From contig NZ_JALDAY010000005.1 in assembly GCF_022698165.1 (NCBI RefSeq), forward strand, positions 124,001 to 188,000: a stretch of 64,000 nt of DNA, given 5' to 3'. Positions 7,869 to 16,352 of this stretch are shown piece by piece; the first letter of the stretch is position 1, and every line of letters starts with the position of its first letter. The notes below the pieces were generated by a model. It had not been told where the DNA came from, did not search any database, and saw only the letters and a list, made by a program, of their open reading frames with translations. The DNA comes from Streptomyces cylindrosporus. Lineage in GTDB: Bacteria > Actinomycetota > Actinomycetes > Streptomycetales > Streptomycetaceae. Position numbers and translations under genes: made by a program.

Positions 7869-8277
7869 CCAAAACTGCCCGATTCGGCAGGAGTTGGCGC
7901 CGTCCCGCAAAGGCCTAGAGCCTAGTGGGGCGGCGCTTTCGCGTGGTGCGGTTTGCCGAAATCCCCTGGGTCAAACGGGATGTGAGCTTTCACACGCAAC
8001 TCAGAATTGCCACCTGGCGTCCGTGTGCGGCAGAGTCTCACTCCTGTCAGGCCCCGCATACGACACACCTGTACCCCCAGCGGTACGGAACAACAGCAGC
8101 ACCACCGCTAACTCCATAGCGTCGTCGTATGCCGCCCGAGTACCACGCGGCGCTTCCCGCAAGGGAGTTGCCCACCGGGCCCGTGTCTCCCGTGACCCCG
8201 TAGTTGGGAGGCCAGCGTCAGGGGCACGATTGCGTCCGCCAGGGTCACCGAAGCGGGCGATGCTGGAAGGAAACCGT
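7869..8277 (+). promoter_or_regulatory. Long structured leader region of the transglycosylase gene
   Basis: 409 noncoding bases. A 9-bp stem pairs 8056-8064 (gcatacgac) with 8124-8132, enclosing gcggt/accgc (8080-8084 with 8104-8108). A small tgtgagctttcacac hairpin lies near 7980-7996 and a ctccc...gggag stem near 8188-8212. Several streptomycete cell-wall hydrolase genes have c-di-AMP (ydaO) riboswitch leaders, but the conserved ydaO blocks were not recognised here by eye. Confidence 0.4.
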
Positions 8278-8961
8278 GTGAGCCGGATTTCGGTCCGGGG
8301 ATTCGCAGTGGCCTCGGCCACCGCGGTCACCGCCGTCGGAAGCGTCGTCGGAGTTGCCTCGGGCAGCGTCGCGCAGAACAACGACGCCGAGGCGACGGCA
8401 GCCGACACCACGCTGCTCGCGGACATACCCACGGGCCAGCAGGCCCAGGTGCAGACCGCGTCCCTGACGCAGCAGGCCGACGCTCAGGCCATCCAGGCTG
8501 ACGCGAGCGCCAAGAAGGACGCCGAGGCAGCAGCCCGCAAGGCCGCCGCCGACACCGCGGTCGCCAAGAAGGCCGCGGCCGAGAAGGCGGCCAAGGAGGC
8601 CAAGGAGCGCGCCGAGGCAAAGGCCGCCGCGAGCCGCAGCTCCGCGGACTTCCCGGTCCAGAGCTCGTACTCCGTCGCCGAGATCCAGTCGATGGCCCGG
8701 CAGATGGTCCCGAGCGGCCAGTTCCAGTGCTTCAGCAACATCGTGGACCACGAGTCCAGCTGGAACTACCACGCGGTCAACGCCTCCTCCGGCGCCTACG
8801 GCCTCTTCCAGGCCCTTCCCGCCAGCAAGTACTCGTCCGCCGGCTCCGACTGGCAGACGAACCCGGCCACGCAGATCAAGTGGGGCCTCAACTACATGAA
8901 CAGCCGCTACGGCAGCCCGTGCGAGGCCTGGTCGTTCTGGTCGGCCAACCACTGGTACTAG
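8278..8961 (+). CDS. Secreted lytic transglycosylase-like cell-wall hydrolase
   Basis: 227 residues. GTG 8278 is favoured by GGAAGG seven bases upstream (ATG 8260 is in frame but has none). The N-terminus is a signal peptide (SRISVRGFAVASATAVTAVGS). Residues about 65-120 are an Ala/Lys/Glu-rich helical linker (AEKAAKEAKERAEAK). The last 95 residues are a goose-lysozyme/SLT-like fold: NIVDHESSWNYHA holds the presumed catalytic Glu, GAYGLFQALP the Gly-Leu-x-Q motif, and WGLNYMNSRYGSPCEAWSFW the end. Two Cys in this domain may pair. It probably cleaves glycan strands during growth or spore resuscitation. The long leader suggests RNA-level control. Confidence 0.88.
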   Translation: MSRISVRGFAVASATAVTAVGSVVGVASGSVAQNNDAEATAADTTLLADIPTGQQAQVQTASLTQQADAQAIQADASAKKDAEAAARKAAADTAVAKKAAAEKAAKEAKERAEAKAAASRSSADFPVQSSYSVAEIQSMARQMVPSGQFQCFSNIVDHESSWNYHAVNASSGAYGLFQALPASKYSSAGSDWQTNPATQIKWGLNYMNSRYGSPCEAWSFWSANHWY

Positions 8962-9003
8962 ACGCTCCGCTGCGTTCGGCCGACAGCACGTGCGGGCCGG
9001 ATG

Positions 9004-9033
9004 TGGTTGCTCGCGCAGTTCCCCGCGCCCCTT
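9004..9033. repeat. Streptomyces intergenic repeat (copy 1)
   Basis: The stretch 9011-9031 (tcgcgcagttccccgcgcccc) is the exact reverse complement of 19940-19960, and similarity continues into gtggNtg on one side. The element recurs between Streptomyces genes and often sits close to the ends of transcription units, as here. Confidence 0.75.
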
Positions 9034-9064
9034 CGGGGCGCGTCCGGCGGGCCCTCTCAACCTT

Positions 9065-9101
9065 CAGCAGCCCCTCCCCGTCCTAGGGGGAGGGGCTGCT
9101 G
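9065..9101. terminator. Terminator hairpin, 15-bp stem
   Basis: CAGCAGCCCCTCCCC (9065-9079) pairs with 9087-9101 around a 7-nt loop. It ends the transglycosylase transcript. No T-run follows, as is common for Streptomyces terminators. Confidence 0.7.
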
Positions 9102-9182
9102 CCCTGTACGGTCGGACGCGGACGGCTCCTGGGGGAGGGAGTGGTGGCCAGCACCCGGGGACGCGGGGGAAGAGGACGGATC

Positions 9183-10610
9183 ATGTCGCGAGTGCCAGGG
9201 TGGCTCGGCCGGCTCGGTGCCGGGCTGACCGAGGTGAGTGAGCGGTTGGACGAGCGCCGCGCCGAGGTGGCGCGGGAGGAGTCCGAGGTCGGCCCACCGC
9301 CCCGCAGACCCCGCCGCACCGCCCCGCCCCCGCCGCCCGAGGACCAGGCCCCCATCGCCGAAGAGGCGCCCCGCGCCCCGGCCCCCGCCCTGCCCCGCCC
9401 CGACCCCGGCCAGGCGGTCCCCTGGGGCGTGCGCGTCGCCGCCGAGGCCGGCTGGCGCCTCCTCGTGCTCGCCGGGACCGTCTGGGTCCTGATGCGGGTC
9501 ATCAGCAGCGTCCAGCTCGTCGTCTTCGCCTTCGTGGTCGCCCTGCTCATCACCGCCCTGCTCCAGCCGACGGTGGCCCGCCTCAAGGGTTACGGCGTCC
9601 CGCGCGGCCCCGCGACCGCGCTCACCGCGATCCTCGGCTTCGTCGTACTCGGCCTGATCGGCTGGTTCGTGACCTGGCAGGTCATGGAGAACATCGACAC
9701 GCTCTCCGACCAGATCCAGAACGGCATCGACGACCTGCGCGACTGGCTCCTGAAGAGCCCCTTCCACGTCACCGACAAGCAGATCAACCAGATCGCCAAG
9801 AACCTGCGGGACGCGGTCGGCGCCAACACGGACCAGATCACCTCGGCGGGCCTGGAAGGCGTCCAGGTGGTCGTGGAGGCCCTCACCGGCATCCTGCTGA
9901 CCTTCTTCTCCACCCTCTTCCTGCTCTACGACGGCGAGCGCATCTGGCAGTGGACCCTGAAGCTGGTCCCCGCCGCCGCCCGCCCCGGCGTCGCCGGCGC
10001 CGGCCCCCGCGCCTGGCGCACCCTCACCGCCTATGTCCGCGGCACGGTGATAGTGGCCCTGATCGACGCCATCTTCATCGGCCTGGGCATCTACTTCCTG
10101 GACGTCCCGATGGCCGTCCCGCTGGCCGTCTTCATCTTCCTGTTCTCCTTCATCCCGCTGGTCGGCGCGGTGGCCTCCGGCGCCCTCGCGGTGGTCGTGG
10201 CCCTGGTGACCCAGGGAGTCTTCACCGCGGTGATGACCCTGGCCGTGGTCCTGCTGGTCCAGCAGATCGAGGGCCACATCCTCCAGCCCTTCATCCTCGG
10301 CCGAGCGGTCCGCGTCCACCCCCTCGCGGTGGTCCTGTCGGTGGCGGCGGGCGGCATGGTGGCGGGAATCGGCGGCGCGGTGGTCGCCGTACCCCTGGTG
10401 GCGGTGTCGAACACGGTGGTCGGCTACCTACGGGCCTACGACGAGGAACGCCGACTCGGTGCGGCCGTCACGCCGGACGACCCTGCCTCAACCCGTCGTT
10501 CAATCGATCAAATGAGCGCCGAACAAAGCGAATTGGAAGGAACCCCCGGGCAACTTCCGTCACCTGAAGACAGGTCGGAAATCCCCGGCCGGAATATGCC
10601 CCCAGACTGA
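9183..10610 (+). CDS. AI-2E family transporter (PerM/YdiK type)
   Basis: 475 residues. A cytoplasmic Pro-rich N-terminus (about 1-85) precedes the AI-2E transporter domain with around eight membrane spans, including LVLAGTVWVLMRVISSVQLVVFAFVVALLI, ALTAILGFVVLGLIGWFV, TLFLLYDGERIW and the paired C-terminal helices (VFIFLFSFIPLVGAVASG, then QQIEGHILQPFILGRAV, the most conserved block). Members are exporters or permeases with varied or unknown substrates; quorum-signal export is not implied in Streptomyces. ATG 9183 is preferred over an upstream GTG because AGAGG lies seven bases before it. The C-terminal tail is polar and low in complexity. Confidence 0.88.
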   Translation: MSRVPGWLGRLGAGLTEVSERLDERRAEVAREESEVGPPPRRPRRTAPPPPPEDQAPIAEEAPRAPAPALPRPDPGQAVPWGVRVAAEAGWRLLVLAGTVWVLMRVISSVQLVVFAFVVALLITALLQPTVARLKGYGVPRGPATALTAILGFVVLGLIGWFVTWQVMENIDTLSDQIQNGIDDLRDWLLKSPFHVTDKQINQIAKNLRDAVGANTDQITSAGLEGVQVVVEALTGILLTFFSTLFLLYDGERIWQWTLKLVPAAARPGVAGAGPRAWRTLTAYVRGTVIVALIDAIFIGLGIYFLDVPMAVPLAVFIFLFSFIPLVGAVASGALAVVVALVTQGVFTAVMTLAVVLLVQQIEGHILQPFILGRAVRVHPLAVVLSVAAGGMVAGIGGAVVAVPLVAVSNTVVGYLRAYDEERRLGAAVTPDDPASTRRSIDQMSAEQSELEGTPGQLPSPEDRSEIPGRNMPPD

Positions 10611-10679
10611 TAGACCTTCACCCCTCAGCGCTACGCGTCAGGCGTATGTGCGACTCGGCTGCGGCGGGCGAGGGGCGTG

Positions 10680-11516
10680 ATGTCGGGCTACGAGCTGCTG
10701 GCGCGGTCCCTGGACTCCTGCGGCCGCGAGGGCCTCACGGGAGAGCTGCGCGTGTCCGGCTCGCCCGGCGGCACCTTCCACTTCCGCGGCGGCCTCGTCG
10801 TCGCCGTGGAGTCGCCCGGCGCCCCGGGCGCGGAAGCGCTGCTGCTGCGCTCCGGCCGGGTAACCGGCGAGCAGTGGGCCGCGCTGGTGCGGGAGTCGGG
10901 CGGGACGCGCTGGCCGGTCGCCGGGCTGATCGCCCACGGGTACGCCGGAGCCGCCCAGTTGCGGGTCGTGTGCGTGATGGCACTGCAGGACGCGGCGTTC
11001 GCGATCCTCGCCGGCCGGGTCGACGGCTGCGAGCCCGGCGCCGCCCGCTTCGAACCGCCCGCCCCGGTCCCCGTCGGCGAGCCGCCCGCCCGCCTCCTGG
11101 AGGACGCGGCCCGCAAGCTCGCCGCCCTCGCCGCGCTGCCGCACCCCGTCCACCCGGACCGCGAACGGCCCCTCCCCGTCCGGTACTTCGCCGACGGCGA
11201 GCACGGTGAGCTCGGCGAACTGCGGCGCGAGCTGCTCGCCCACGCCGACGGCCGCCGCAGCGCCCGCGACCTCGCCTTCCGCACCGGCCGGGGCGTCTAC
11301 ACGGTCACCGTCGAGGTCGGCCGGATGCTCGCCGAGGGGCTGCTGGAGTGCGCCCCGCCGCCCGCACCCGTCCCGGTCCGGATGCCGCCCGAGGGCATCC
11401 GGCACCGCACCCCGCCGCCACCCGCCCCGCCCCCGCCCGAACCACCGGAACCCGCCGACCTGCCCCGCCGCAGGCCCGGCGGCTTCTTCCGCCTCCGGAA
11501 CGGAACCCCGAGATGA
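10680..11516 (+). CDS. DUF4388-like regulatory protein
   Basis: About 278 residues. The N-terminal part (LTGELRVSGSPGGTFHFRGGLVVAVESPG) resembles DUF4388/PATAN-type domains, in which a beta-rich module next to a helical bundle occurs in signalling proteins of gliding and filamentous bacteria. A later segment (RRELLAHADGRRSARDLAFRTGRGVYTVTVEVGRMLAEGLLE) looks like a winged helix. The C-terminus is Pro-rich and ends in basic residues. It is the first gene of a block with two roadblock-type proteins. The start at 10680 has GAGGGG upstream; a GTG at 10677 is also possible. I infer a role in a small-GTPase-like or polarity switch, with low certainty. Confidence 0.7.
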   Translation: MSGYELLARSLDSCGREGLTGELRVSGSPGGTFHFRGGLVVAVESPGAPGAEALLLRSGRVTGEQWAALVRESGGTRWPVAGLIAHGYAGAAQLRVVCVMALQDAAFAILAGRVDGCEPGAARFEPPAPVPVGEPPARLLEDAARKLAALAALPHPVHPDRERPLPVRYFADGEHGELGELRRELLAHADGRRSARDLAFRTGRGVYTVTVEVGRMLAEGLLECAPPPAPVPVRMPPEGIRHRTPPPPAPPPPEPPEPADLPRRRPGGFFRLRNGTPR

Positions 11517-11592
11517 GCCGATCACCCCGACCCCACCGGTCGCCGAAACCCCGAGATGAACAAGTGCCAAGAAAATTGCGGGAGTTGAATAC

Positions 11593-11979
11593 ATGGACCA
11601 CGAAGCCCTGACGCACGAGATGCGCGGCCTGCGGGAGCAGGTGACGGGCATCACCGATACCGCGGTGGCGGCCGCCGACGGACTGCTCATCGCGGCCGAC
11701 ACCGCCGACTCGATCGACCCGGAGGGACTCGCCGCGCTCGCCGCGGCAGGCCTGGGCCTCGCCCGCCGTACCGCCCAGGCGACCGCCCGCGGCGCGCTGC
11801 GCCAGACCGTGACGTACGGCAGTCACGGCTGTGCGGCCTTCTACGCGGTCGGCGACACCGCCCTGATGGTCGTCCTCGGTGACGAGGGCCTGGACGTCGA
11901 CCGACTGCACCGGGCGACCCAGCCCGCCCTCGACCGCATCGGCTCGATCCTCATGAACAAGACAGCAGAAGGAGTCTGA
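11593..11979 (+). CDS. Roadblock/LC7 domain protein
   Basis: 128 residues. One roadblock/LC7 fold: the N-terminal helix (LTHEMRGLREQVTGITDTAVAAADGLLIAAD), the central helix (IDPEGLAALAAAGLGLARRTAQA) and the C-terminal strands and helix (TALMVVLGDEGLDVDRLHRATQPALDRI). Such proteins (MglB-like) usually dimerise and act on small Ras-like GTPases; no GTPase gene is adjacent here. The next gene starts five bases after its stop, so the two are cotranscribed and probably translated together. Confidence 0.88.
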   Translation: MDHEALTHEMRGLREQVTGITDTAVAAADGLLIAADTADSIDPEGLAALAAAGLGLARRTAQATARGALRQTVTYGSHGCAAFYAVGDTALMVVLGDEGLDVDRLHRATQPALDRIGSILMNKTAEGV

Positions 11980-11983
11980 AGGG

Positions 11984-12412
11984 ATGGCGACGAAGCGTAT
12001 GACCCCCGGTTTCTCCGACCAGGTGATGGGCCTGGTCAAGTCCCTCCGTACCGACGCCCCCGACTGTGTGGCCTCGGGCGTCGTCGACATGTCCACCGGC
12101 ATGCTGCTGTCGTACGAGACGGTCGACAACCACCCGCCCGAGGTCCTGGACCTGCTGGCGGGCGCCACCCTCGATCTGTTCCAGGGCCGTACGGTCGTGA
12201 TGATCGAGGACGTCTTCAAGGAGCGCCGTGGCATCCAGAGCGAGAACCACTTCTTCCAGGAGATCCTCGTCAACAGCGAGAACCTCACTCACCTGTTCGT
12301 GCGGATGAACGAGCAGCAGGACGTCGTCGCCGTGGTCGTCTGCCGTAAGTCGGTCAACGTGGGCATGCTCTTCGCCCAGGTGCGGCGGGTGGTGCGGGAG
12401 TACAACCTGTGA
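11984..12412 (+). CDS. Second roadblock-like protein
   Basis: 142 residues. The layout resembles the preceding gene: GFSDQVMGLVKSLRTDAPDCVASGVVDMSTGMLLSYETV, then a helix (PEVLDLLAGATLDLFQ) and the strands (HLFVRMNEQQDVVAVVVCRKSVNVGMLFAQVRRVV). This is the roadblock/LC7 topology, more divergent than its neighbour. Together with the upstream gene it could form a heterodimer. AAGG precedes the ATG by about 6 bases. It is the last gene of the block; a strong hairpin follows at once. Confidence 0.75.
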   Translation: MATKRMTPGFSDQVMGLVKSLRTDAPDCVASGVVDMSTGMLLSYETVDNHPPEVLDLLAGATLDLFQGRTVVMIEDVFKERRGIQSENHFFQEILVNSENLTHLFVRMNEQQDVVAVVVCRKSVNVGMLFAQVRRVVREYNL

Positions 12413-12418
12413 ACGGGT

Positions 12419-12450
12419 CAGGCCCCTCCCCGAAGCGGGGGAGGGGCCTG
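12419..12450. terminator. Bidirectional terminator between convergent genes
   Basis: CAGGCCCCTCCCC (12419-12431) pairs with 12438-12450 (13 bp, loop gaagcg). It sits between the roadblock operon and the oppositely oriented ABC permease gene. Confidence 0.8.
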
Positions 12451-12469
12451 GACACGGCTCGTGCGGCGG

Positions 12470-14803
12470 CTACTCGGTGCGCAGGCCGTCCGGGCGCATC
12501 AGCCGCAGCAGCGGCGGCAGGCTGAGCAGGGTCACCGCGAGGACGACCCCGGCCCCGATGCCCGTCATCGACAGCACGCTCGCCCAGTCGATCGTCACCG
12601 ATTCACCGGTCATCCGCAGCAGCACCGCGCCCAGCGTCAGCCCGACGACCGACGCCAGCAGCAGACCCAGGGCGATCGGGATCGCCGTCTGCCACAGCAC
12701 GGACAGGCTCAGCGTGCGGCGCCGGGTGCCGAAGGCGACCAGCGACGAGAGCAGCTTCTTGCGCTCGCGCAGCTGCTCCAGCTGGGAGACCAGCAGGCTC
12801 GCGCCGATCAGCACGAGGACACAGGTGGCGCCGACGAACAGGCCGTTGCGGATGGGCTTGAACTGCAGCGAGGTTTCACTGGAGGCCAGGTCGAAGGTCT
12901 CCGACAGCGGATCCAGCCGGGCCGCGGTGTTGCGCACGTAGTCACGGGCGTCCGGCACGGACTGGTTCAGCGACACGTACACCATGGGGCTCAGACCGGC
13001 CTGCGCGGACGCGGGCAGCGCGCCCGGCGTGAACAGCAGTCCGCCGCGCTCGTAGCCGGTGGGGTCCTCGCGCCCCTCGGCGGTCAGGACGCCGGGGGTC
13101 ACCTTCCAGGAGGCCGTGTGGCTCGGCTGGTCGTCGTAGCGGGGGTCGAAGTACACCGTCCGGCCCGGCGTGGTGAACTCCTTGGCCTTGTCGCCGTACT
13201 CGCCGCCGGTGATGCGGAAGACGTCACCGTCCCGGCAGGACGCGAGGCGCGCGACCTCGCGCAGTTCGGCGCAGCTGCCGACGGCGACCTCCAGCGAGTT
13301 GTCCGGGTTCTTCGCCTTCTCCCCGACCGAGCCGAGCGAGAGCGCCGACGCGTGGCGCACGCCCTTGGTCCCGGACAGCGCGCCGCCCACCTCGGCCAGG
13401 GGGACGTCACTGCGCAGGGAGACCTGCATCTGGGCCCGGTTCAGGTCGTTGTCCGTGCTCTTCGTGTAGTCGTGCTCGACCCCGGCGAACAGCATCTGCA
13501 GCGCGATCGCCCCGGCCACCGCGACCGCGATGCCGTTGACCATCCGGGCCGCCGTACCGCTGCTCAACTGGAGCCTGCGCACGGCCAGTTGCCAGGAGAC
13601 CGAGCCGGAGTTCAGCCGGGCCACGACGGCCTCGACCACCCAGGGCAGCAGGGCGGTGACGCCGATCAGCAGCAGCACGGTGCCGCCGATCACCATCCAC
13701 TCGTTGAAGCTGCCGTTGTCGTTGCCCTGGCCCATCATCGGGTACAGCAGCGCGAGACCGCCCAGCGGCAGCAGCAGCCGCCACCACAGCCGGCGGCGCG
13801 GCGGCTTCGCCGTACGGACCACGCCGAGCGGTTCGATGACGACCCCGCGCAGCGCGAACAGCGTGACGAGGACGGCCGCGGCGGGCACGGCGACGGCGAC
13901 CAGCGCGACGAGCGCGGGGGAGGGGTTGAGGTCGCTGGGGAAGACGCTGACGTTCCGTACCACCAGGACGCTCGCGGACTGCCGGGCCGCCAGGAAGAAG
14001 AGGGTGCCGAGCACCAGCCCGAGCAGTGCCCCCGCGAGGGCCTCACCGCCGGCGATCCGGCGGGCCATCCGGCCGTCCGCGCCGACCAGCCTGAGTGCCG
14101 CGAGCCGGCGGTCCCGGCGCTCGCCGCCGAAGCGCACCGCGGCCGCGATGAAGACGCCGACCGGCAGCAGCAGCACCACGAAGATGATCATGATGAGCAG
14201 GATCAGGACCGGGTCCAGCTTGTCCGGTGTGTGGTTGGGGGAGGGCCCGAAGTAGTCGATGCGCTCGACGTAGCCGTTGGAGAGGTGGTTCTCCAGGCCG
14301 GTGGTGCCCGCGTAGAAGGCGAGTTCGGCGGGGCCGATCAGGCCGGGCTTGTCGATGGTGGCGACGATCCGGTACGGGTAGCGCTCACGCAGCAGCTTGC
14401 CCGAGTCCGACTCCAGCAGCTTCTTCAGCGCGGGCGAGGCGACCATCTCGCCCTTCGCCGGGAACTTCGCCACGCCCGGCGGCAGCGGCGCCTTCACGCC
14501 CTCGGGCTCCACGAGCCGGCCGCGGATGTCCTTGGAGCGGAAGGTCGTGTCCGCGTTGGCGATGAGCAGCGTGTCGTCGGCCTTCGGCAGCCGCTTCGCG
14601 CTGTACGTGAAGTCGTCCCGGTCGCTGCTGCGCTTGTCCCGGGCGGACAGCGCGTTCGGGATCGCCGTGGTGATCAGCAGCAGCGCCACCCCCAGCCCGA
14701 CGCCCACGGCCGTCAGCAACGCCCGGGTCCAGCCCTCTCGCCCGCCCGCGAAGGCGAACCGCACCCCCATGGCCAGATCCCTGACCCACTGACGAGACTT
14801 CAT
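12470..14803 (-). CDS. ABC transporter permease, FtsX-like (MacB type)
   Basis: 777 residues. An N-terminal membrane helix (ALLTAVGVGLGVALLLITTAI) precedes a large extracytoplasmic domain, then FtsX domains: LILLIMIIFVVLLLPVGVFIAAAVRFGGERRDRRLAALRLVGA holds the conserved 'RR/E-x-A-L-R-x-x-G-A' coupling loop, and the second repeat ends with LFVGATCVLVLIGASLLVSQLEQLRERKKLLSSLVAFG. About ten membrane spans in all. It partners the ATPase immediately upstream (overlap ATGA). Such systems export peptides, lipids or antibiotics, or act mechanically. PadR control suggests induction by a small molecule. Confidence 0.9.
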   Translation of the reverse strand: MKSRQWVRDLAMGVRFAFAGGREGWTRALLTAVGVGLGVALLLITTAIPNALSARDKRSSDRDDFTYSAKRLPKADDTLLIANADTTFRSKDIRGRLVEPEGVKAPLPPGVAKFPAKGEMVASPALKKLLESDSGKLLRERYPYRIVATIDKPGLIGPAELAFYAGTTGLENHLSNGYVERIDYFGPSPNHTPDKLDPVLILLIMIIFVVLLLPVGVFIAAAVRFGGERRDRRLAALRLVGADGRMARRIAGGEALAGALLGLVLGTLFFLAARQSASVLVVRNVSVFPSDLNPSPALVALVAVAVPAAAVLVTLFALRGVVIEPLGVVRTAKPPRRRLWWRLLLPLGGLALLYPMMGQGNDNGSFNEWMVIGGTVLLLIGVTALLPWVVEAVVARLNSGSVSWQLAVRRLQLSSGTAARMVNGIAVAVAGAIALQMLFAGVEHDYTKSTDNDLNRAQMQVSLRSDVPLAEVGGALSGTKGVRHASALSLGSVGEKAKNPDNSLEVAVGSCAELREVARLASCRDGDVFRITGGEYGDKAKEFTTPGRTVYFDPRYDDQPSHTASWKVTPGVLTAEGREDPTGYERGGLLFTPGALPASAQAGLSPMVYVSLNQSVPDARDYVRNTAARLDPLSETFDLASSETSLQFKPIRNGLFVGATCVLVLIGASLLVSQLEQLRERKKLLSSLVAFGTRRRTLSLSVLWQTAIPIALGLLLASVVGLTLGAVLLRMTGESVTIDWASVLSMTGIGAGVVLAVTLLSLPPLLRLMRPDGLRTE

Positions 14804-15486
14804 ACGACCCGCTCCATGTCCCGGGACTTCCCGTCCCGTACGACGATCTCGCGGTCCGAGTAGGCGGCCACCCGGGCCTCGTGCGTGACGAGCACGACGG
14901 CCGCGTTGGTGGTGCGGGCGGCGTCCGTGAGCAGCTCCATCACGCGCTCACCGTTGAGGGAGTCGAGCGCGCCGGTCGGCTCGTCGGCGAACAGCACCCG
15001 CGGATCGGTGACCAGCGCCCGCGCCACGGCGACCCGCTGTCCCTGACCGCCGGACACCTCACCGGGCCGCTTCTTTCCGAGGTCGTCGACCTCGAGGCGC
15101 TCCATCCAGGTCAGCGCCGCCTTCTCGGCCGCCTTGCGGGAGGTGCCGTTCAGCCGCAGCGGCAGGGCGACGTTCTCCACGCAGGTCAACTCGGGTACGA
15201 GCTGCCCGAACTGGAAGACGAACCCGAACTCGGAGCGCCGCAGCTGACTGCGCTCGGCGTCGCTCATGGTCGCCATCTCGCGCCCGTTGTAGAGGATCGA
15301 CCCCGAGTCGGGCGTCACGATCCCGGCGAGGCAGTGCAGCAGCGTCGACTTGCCGGACCCCGAGGGGCCCATCACGGCGACGACCTCACCGGGGTGGATG
15401 GAGAACTCGGCACCGTCCAGCGCGGTGGTCGGCCCGTACGACTTGTGCAGCGCGTCCGCGACGAGCAGGGAACCGGCAGGAGTCAC
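14800..15486 (-). CDS. ABC transporter ATP-binding protein (MacB/LolD type)
   Basis: 228 residues. Walker A GPSGSGKSTLLHCLAG, Q-loop in FGFVFQFGQLVPELT, ABC signature EVSGGQGQRVAVARALV (GGQGQ in place of GGQQQ), Walker B VLFADEPTGALDS, and the switch His in VLVTHEARVA. The GTG at 15486 overlaps the stop of the PadR gene (GTGA), and the frame ends overlapping the permease start, so regulator-ATPase-permease form one operon. A longer in-frame reading that extends into the PadR gene is not a gene start. Confidence 0.92.
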   Translation of the reverse strand: MTPAGSLLVADALHKSYGPTTALDGAEFSIHPGEVVAVMGPSGSGKSTLLHCLAGIVTPDSGSILYNGREMATMSDAERSQLRRSEFGFVFQFGQLVPELTCVENVALPLRLNGTSRKAAEKAALTWMERLEVDDLGKKRPGEVSGGQGQRVAVARALVTDPRVLFADEPTGALDSLNGERVMELLTDAARTTNAAVVLVTHEARVAAYSDREIVVRDGKSRDMERVV

Positions 15487-16007
15487 TTGGCCACCGCCTC
15501 GGCGAGTTTGTCGAGGCGCGCGGCGGTGAGCTCCAGCCAGCGCAGGTCGGCCTCGAGATGGAACAGGGCGTGGTCGCAGATGAGCTGATCCGCGAGATCG
15601 CCCTTCCGCTTCCGGTCGGTCAGGATCCGCATCATCCGCAGGTGCTCGGCACGCTGCGTGTCGAGGATGTCGGCGGCGTCGCGGTGCGTCAGCAGCGCGA
15701 GGACGATCTTGGTGTAGAGCGTCGACTGGAGATACGGCTCCGGTGCCTCCGGCGTCGCGAGCCACCGCTCGACGTCGGTGATCCCGGCGTCGGTGATGGC
15801 GTACCGCTTCCGCTCGGGCCCGCCGCCGGCCTCGATGCCGTCGACCTCGACGAGACCGTTCTTCAGCAGCCGGGACATCGTCGAGTAGACCTGGCCGTAG
15901 TGCAGCGGCCGGTCGTGACCGAACTTCTCGTCGAAGGCCCGCTTCAGGTCGTAACCGTGGCGCGGCCCGGACTCCAGGAGTCCTAGAAGGGTGTGACCGA
16001 TGGACAT
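15483..16007 (-). CDS. PadR-family transcriptional regulator
   Basis: 174 residues. PadR winged helix at the N-terminus (LGLLESGPRHGYDLKRAFDEKFG, then GQVYSTMSRLLKNGLVEVDG, then GPERKRYAITDAG), followed by the Vir-C helical dimerisation region (residues about 90-170). PadR proteins repress adjacent exporter genes and release DNA on binding drugs or phenolics. It heads an operon with the ABC exporter. Direct copies of gtgtatac lie 20-40 bases upstream of its start and are the likely site of autorepression. Confidence 0.92.
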   Translation of the reverse strand: MSIGHTLLGLLESGPRHGYDLKRAFDEKFGHDRPLHYGQVYSTMSRLLKNGLVEVDGIEAGGGPERKRYAITDAGITDVERWLATPEAPEPYLQSTLYTKIVLALLTHRDAADILDTQRAEHLRMMRILTDRKRKGDLADQLICDHALFHLEADLRWLELTAARLDKLAEAVAK

Positions 16008-16026
16008 GCCGAGGACTCTACATGGG

Positions 16027-16047
16027 GTGTATACCCCTCGTGTATAC
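16027..16047. promoter_or_regulatory. Probable PadR operator
   Basis: Two identical octamers gtgtatac (16027-16034 and 16040-16047) are spaced 13 bp apart; each contains the palindrome GTATAC. A partial third, gtgtgta, follows at 16053. Read on the minus strand they overlap the expected -10 region of the padR-exporter operon, the usual position of a repressor site. Confidence 0.6.
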
Positions 16048-16112
16048 GCGGAGTGTGTAGATCATGGCGGGGTGTGGGAGTGCGCAGGTCGGGGCCGATT
16101 GTCACGGTTCTG

Positions 16113-16352
16113 CTACTGCGGTGGCGCGGGCGGCCGGCCCCTCCGCGGCATCGGTCCGGCCTCGCCGGGCAGCCTCCCGGCCTCCTTCAGGGCCCGCCGC
16201 AGCAGGAACTCGATCTGCGCGTTGGCCGACCGCAGCTCGTCCCCGGCCCAGCGCGCCAGCGCCTCGTACACCGACGGGTCCAGCCGCAGCAGCACCTGCT
16301 TGCGCTGCTGCGGCCGACGCTGGGGGGAGGAGCCCCCGGAAGGAGCCGTCAC
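16113..16352 (-). CDS. Small ribbon-helix-helix (CopG/Arc-like) protein
   Basis: 79 residues from GTG 16352, whose start overlaps the SPFH-protein stop (GTGA). RKQVLLRLDPSVYEALARWAGDELRSANAQIEFLLRRALKEAG fits the Arc/MetJ ribbon-helix-helix fold: a short beta strand (QVLLRL), helix A, the turn, then helix B beginning S-A-N-A-Q-I-E. This fold binds DNA as a dimer through the strand. A basic Pro-rich tail follows. It is cotranscribed with the SPFH gene and may bind the perfect palindrome upstream of that gene. A toxin partner was not found. Confidence 0.75.
   Translation of the reverse strand: MTAPSGGSSPQRRPQQRKQVLLRLDPSVYEALARWAGDELRSANAQIEFLLRRALKEAGRLPGEAGPMPRRGRPPAPPQ

Noticed and set aside
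8056..8132. ydaO c-di-AMP riboswitch
   Set aside because: The conserved ydaO sequence blocks were not recognised by eye. A covariance search could still overturn this.
12461..14863. Long plus-strand frame opposite the ABC permease
   Set aside because: It is an Arg/Gln-rich antisense frame typical of GC-rich DNA; the minus strand encodes a clear FtsX-like protein.
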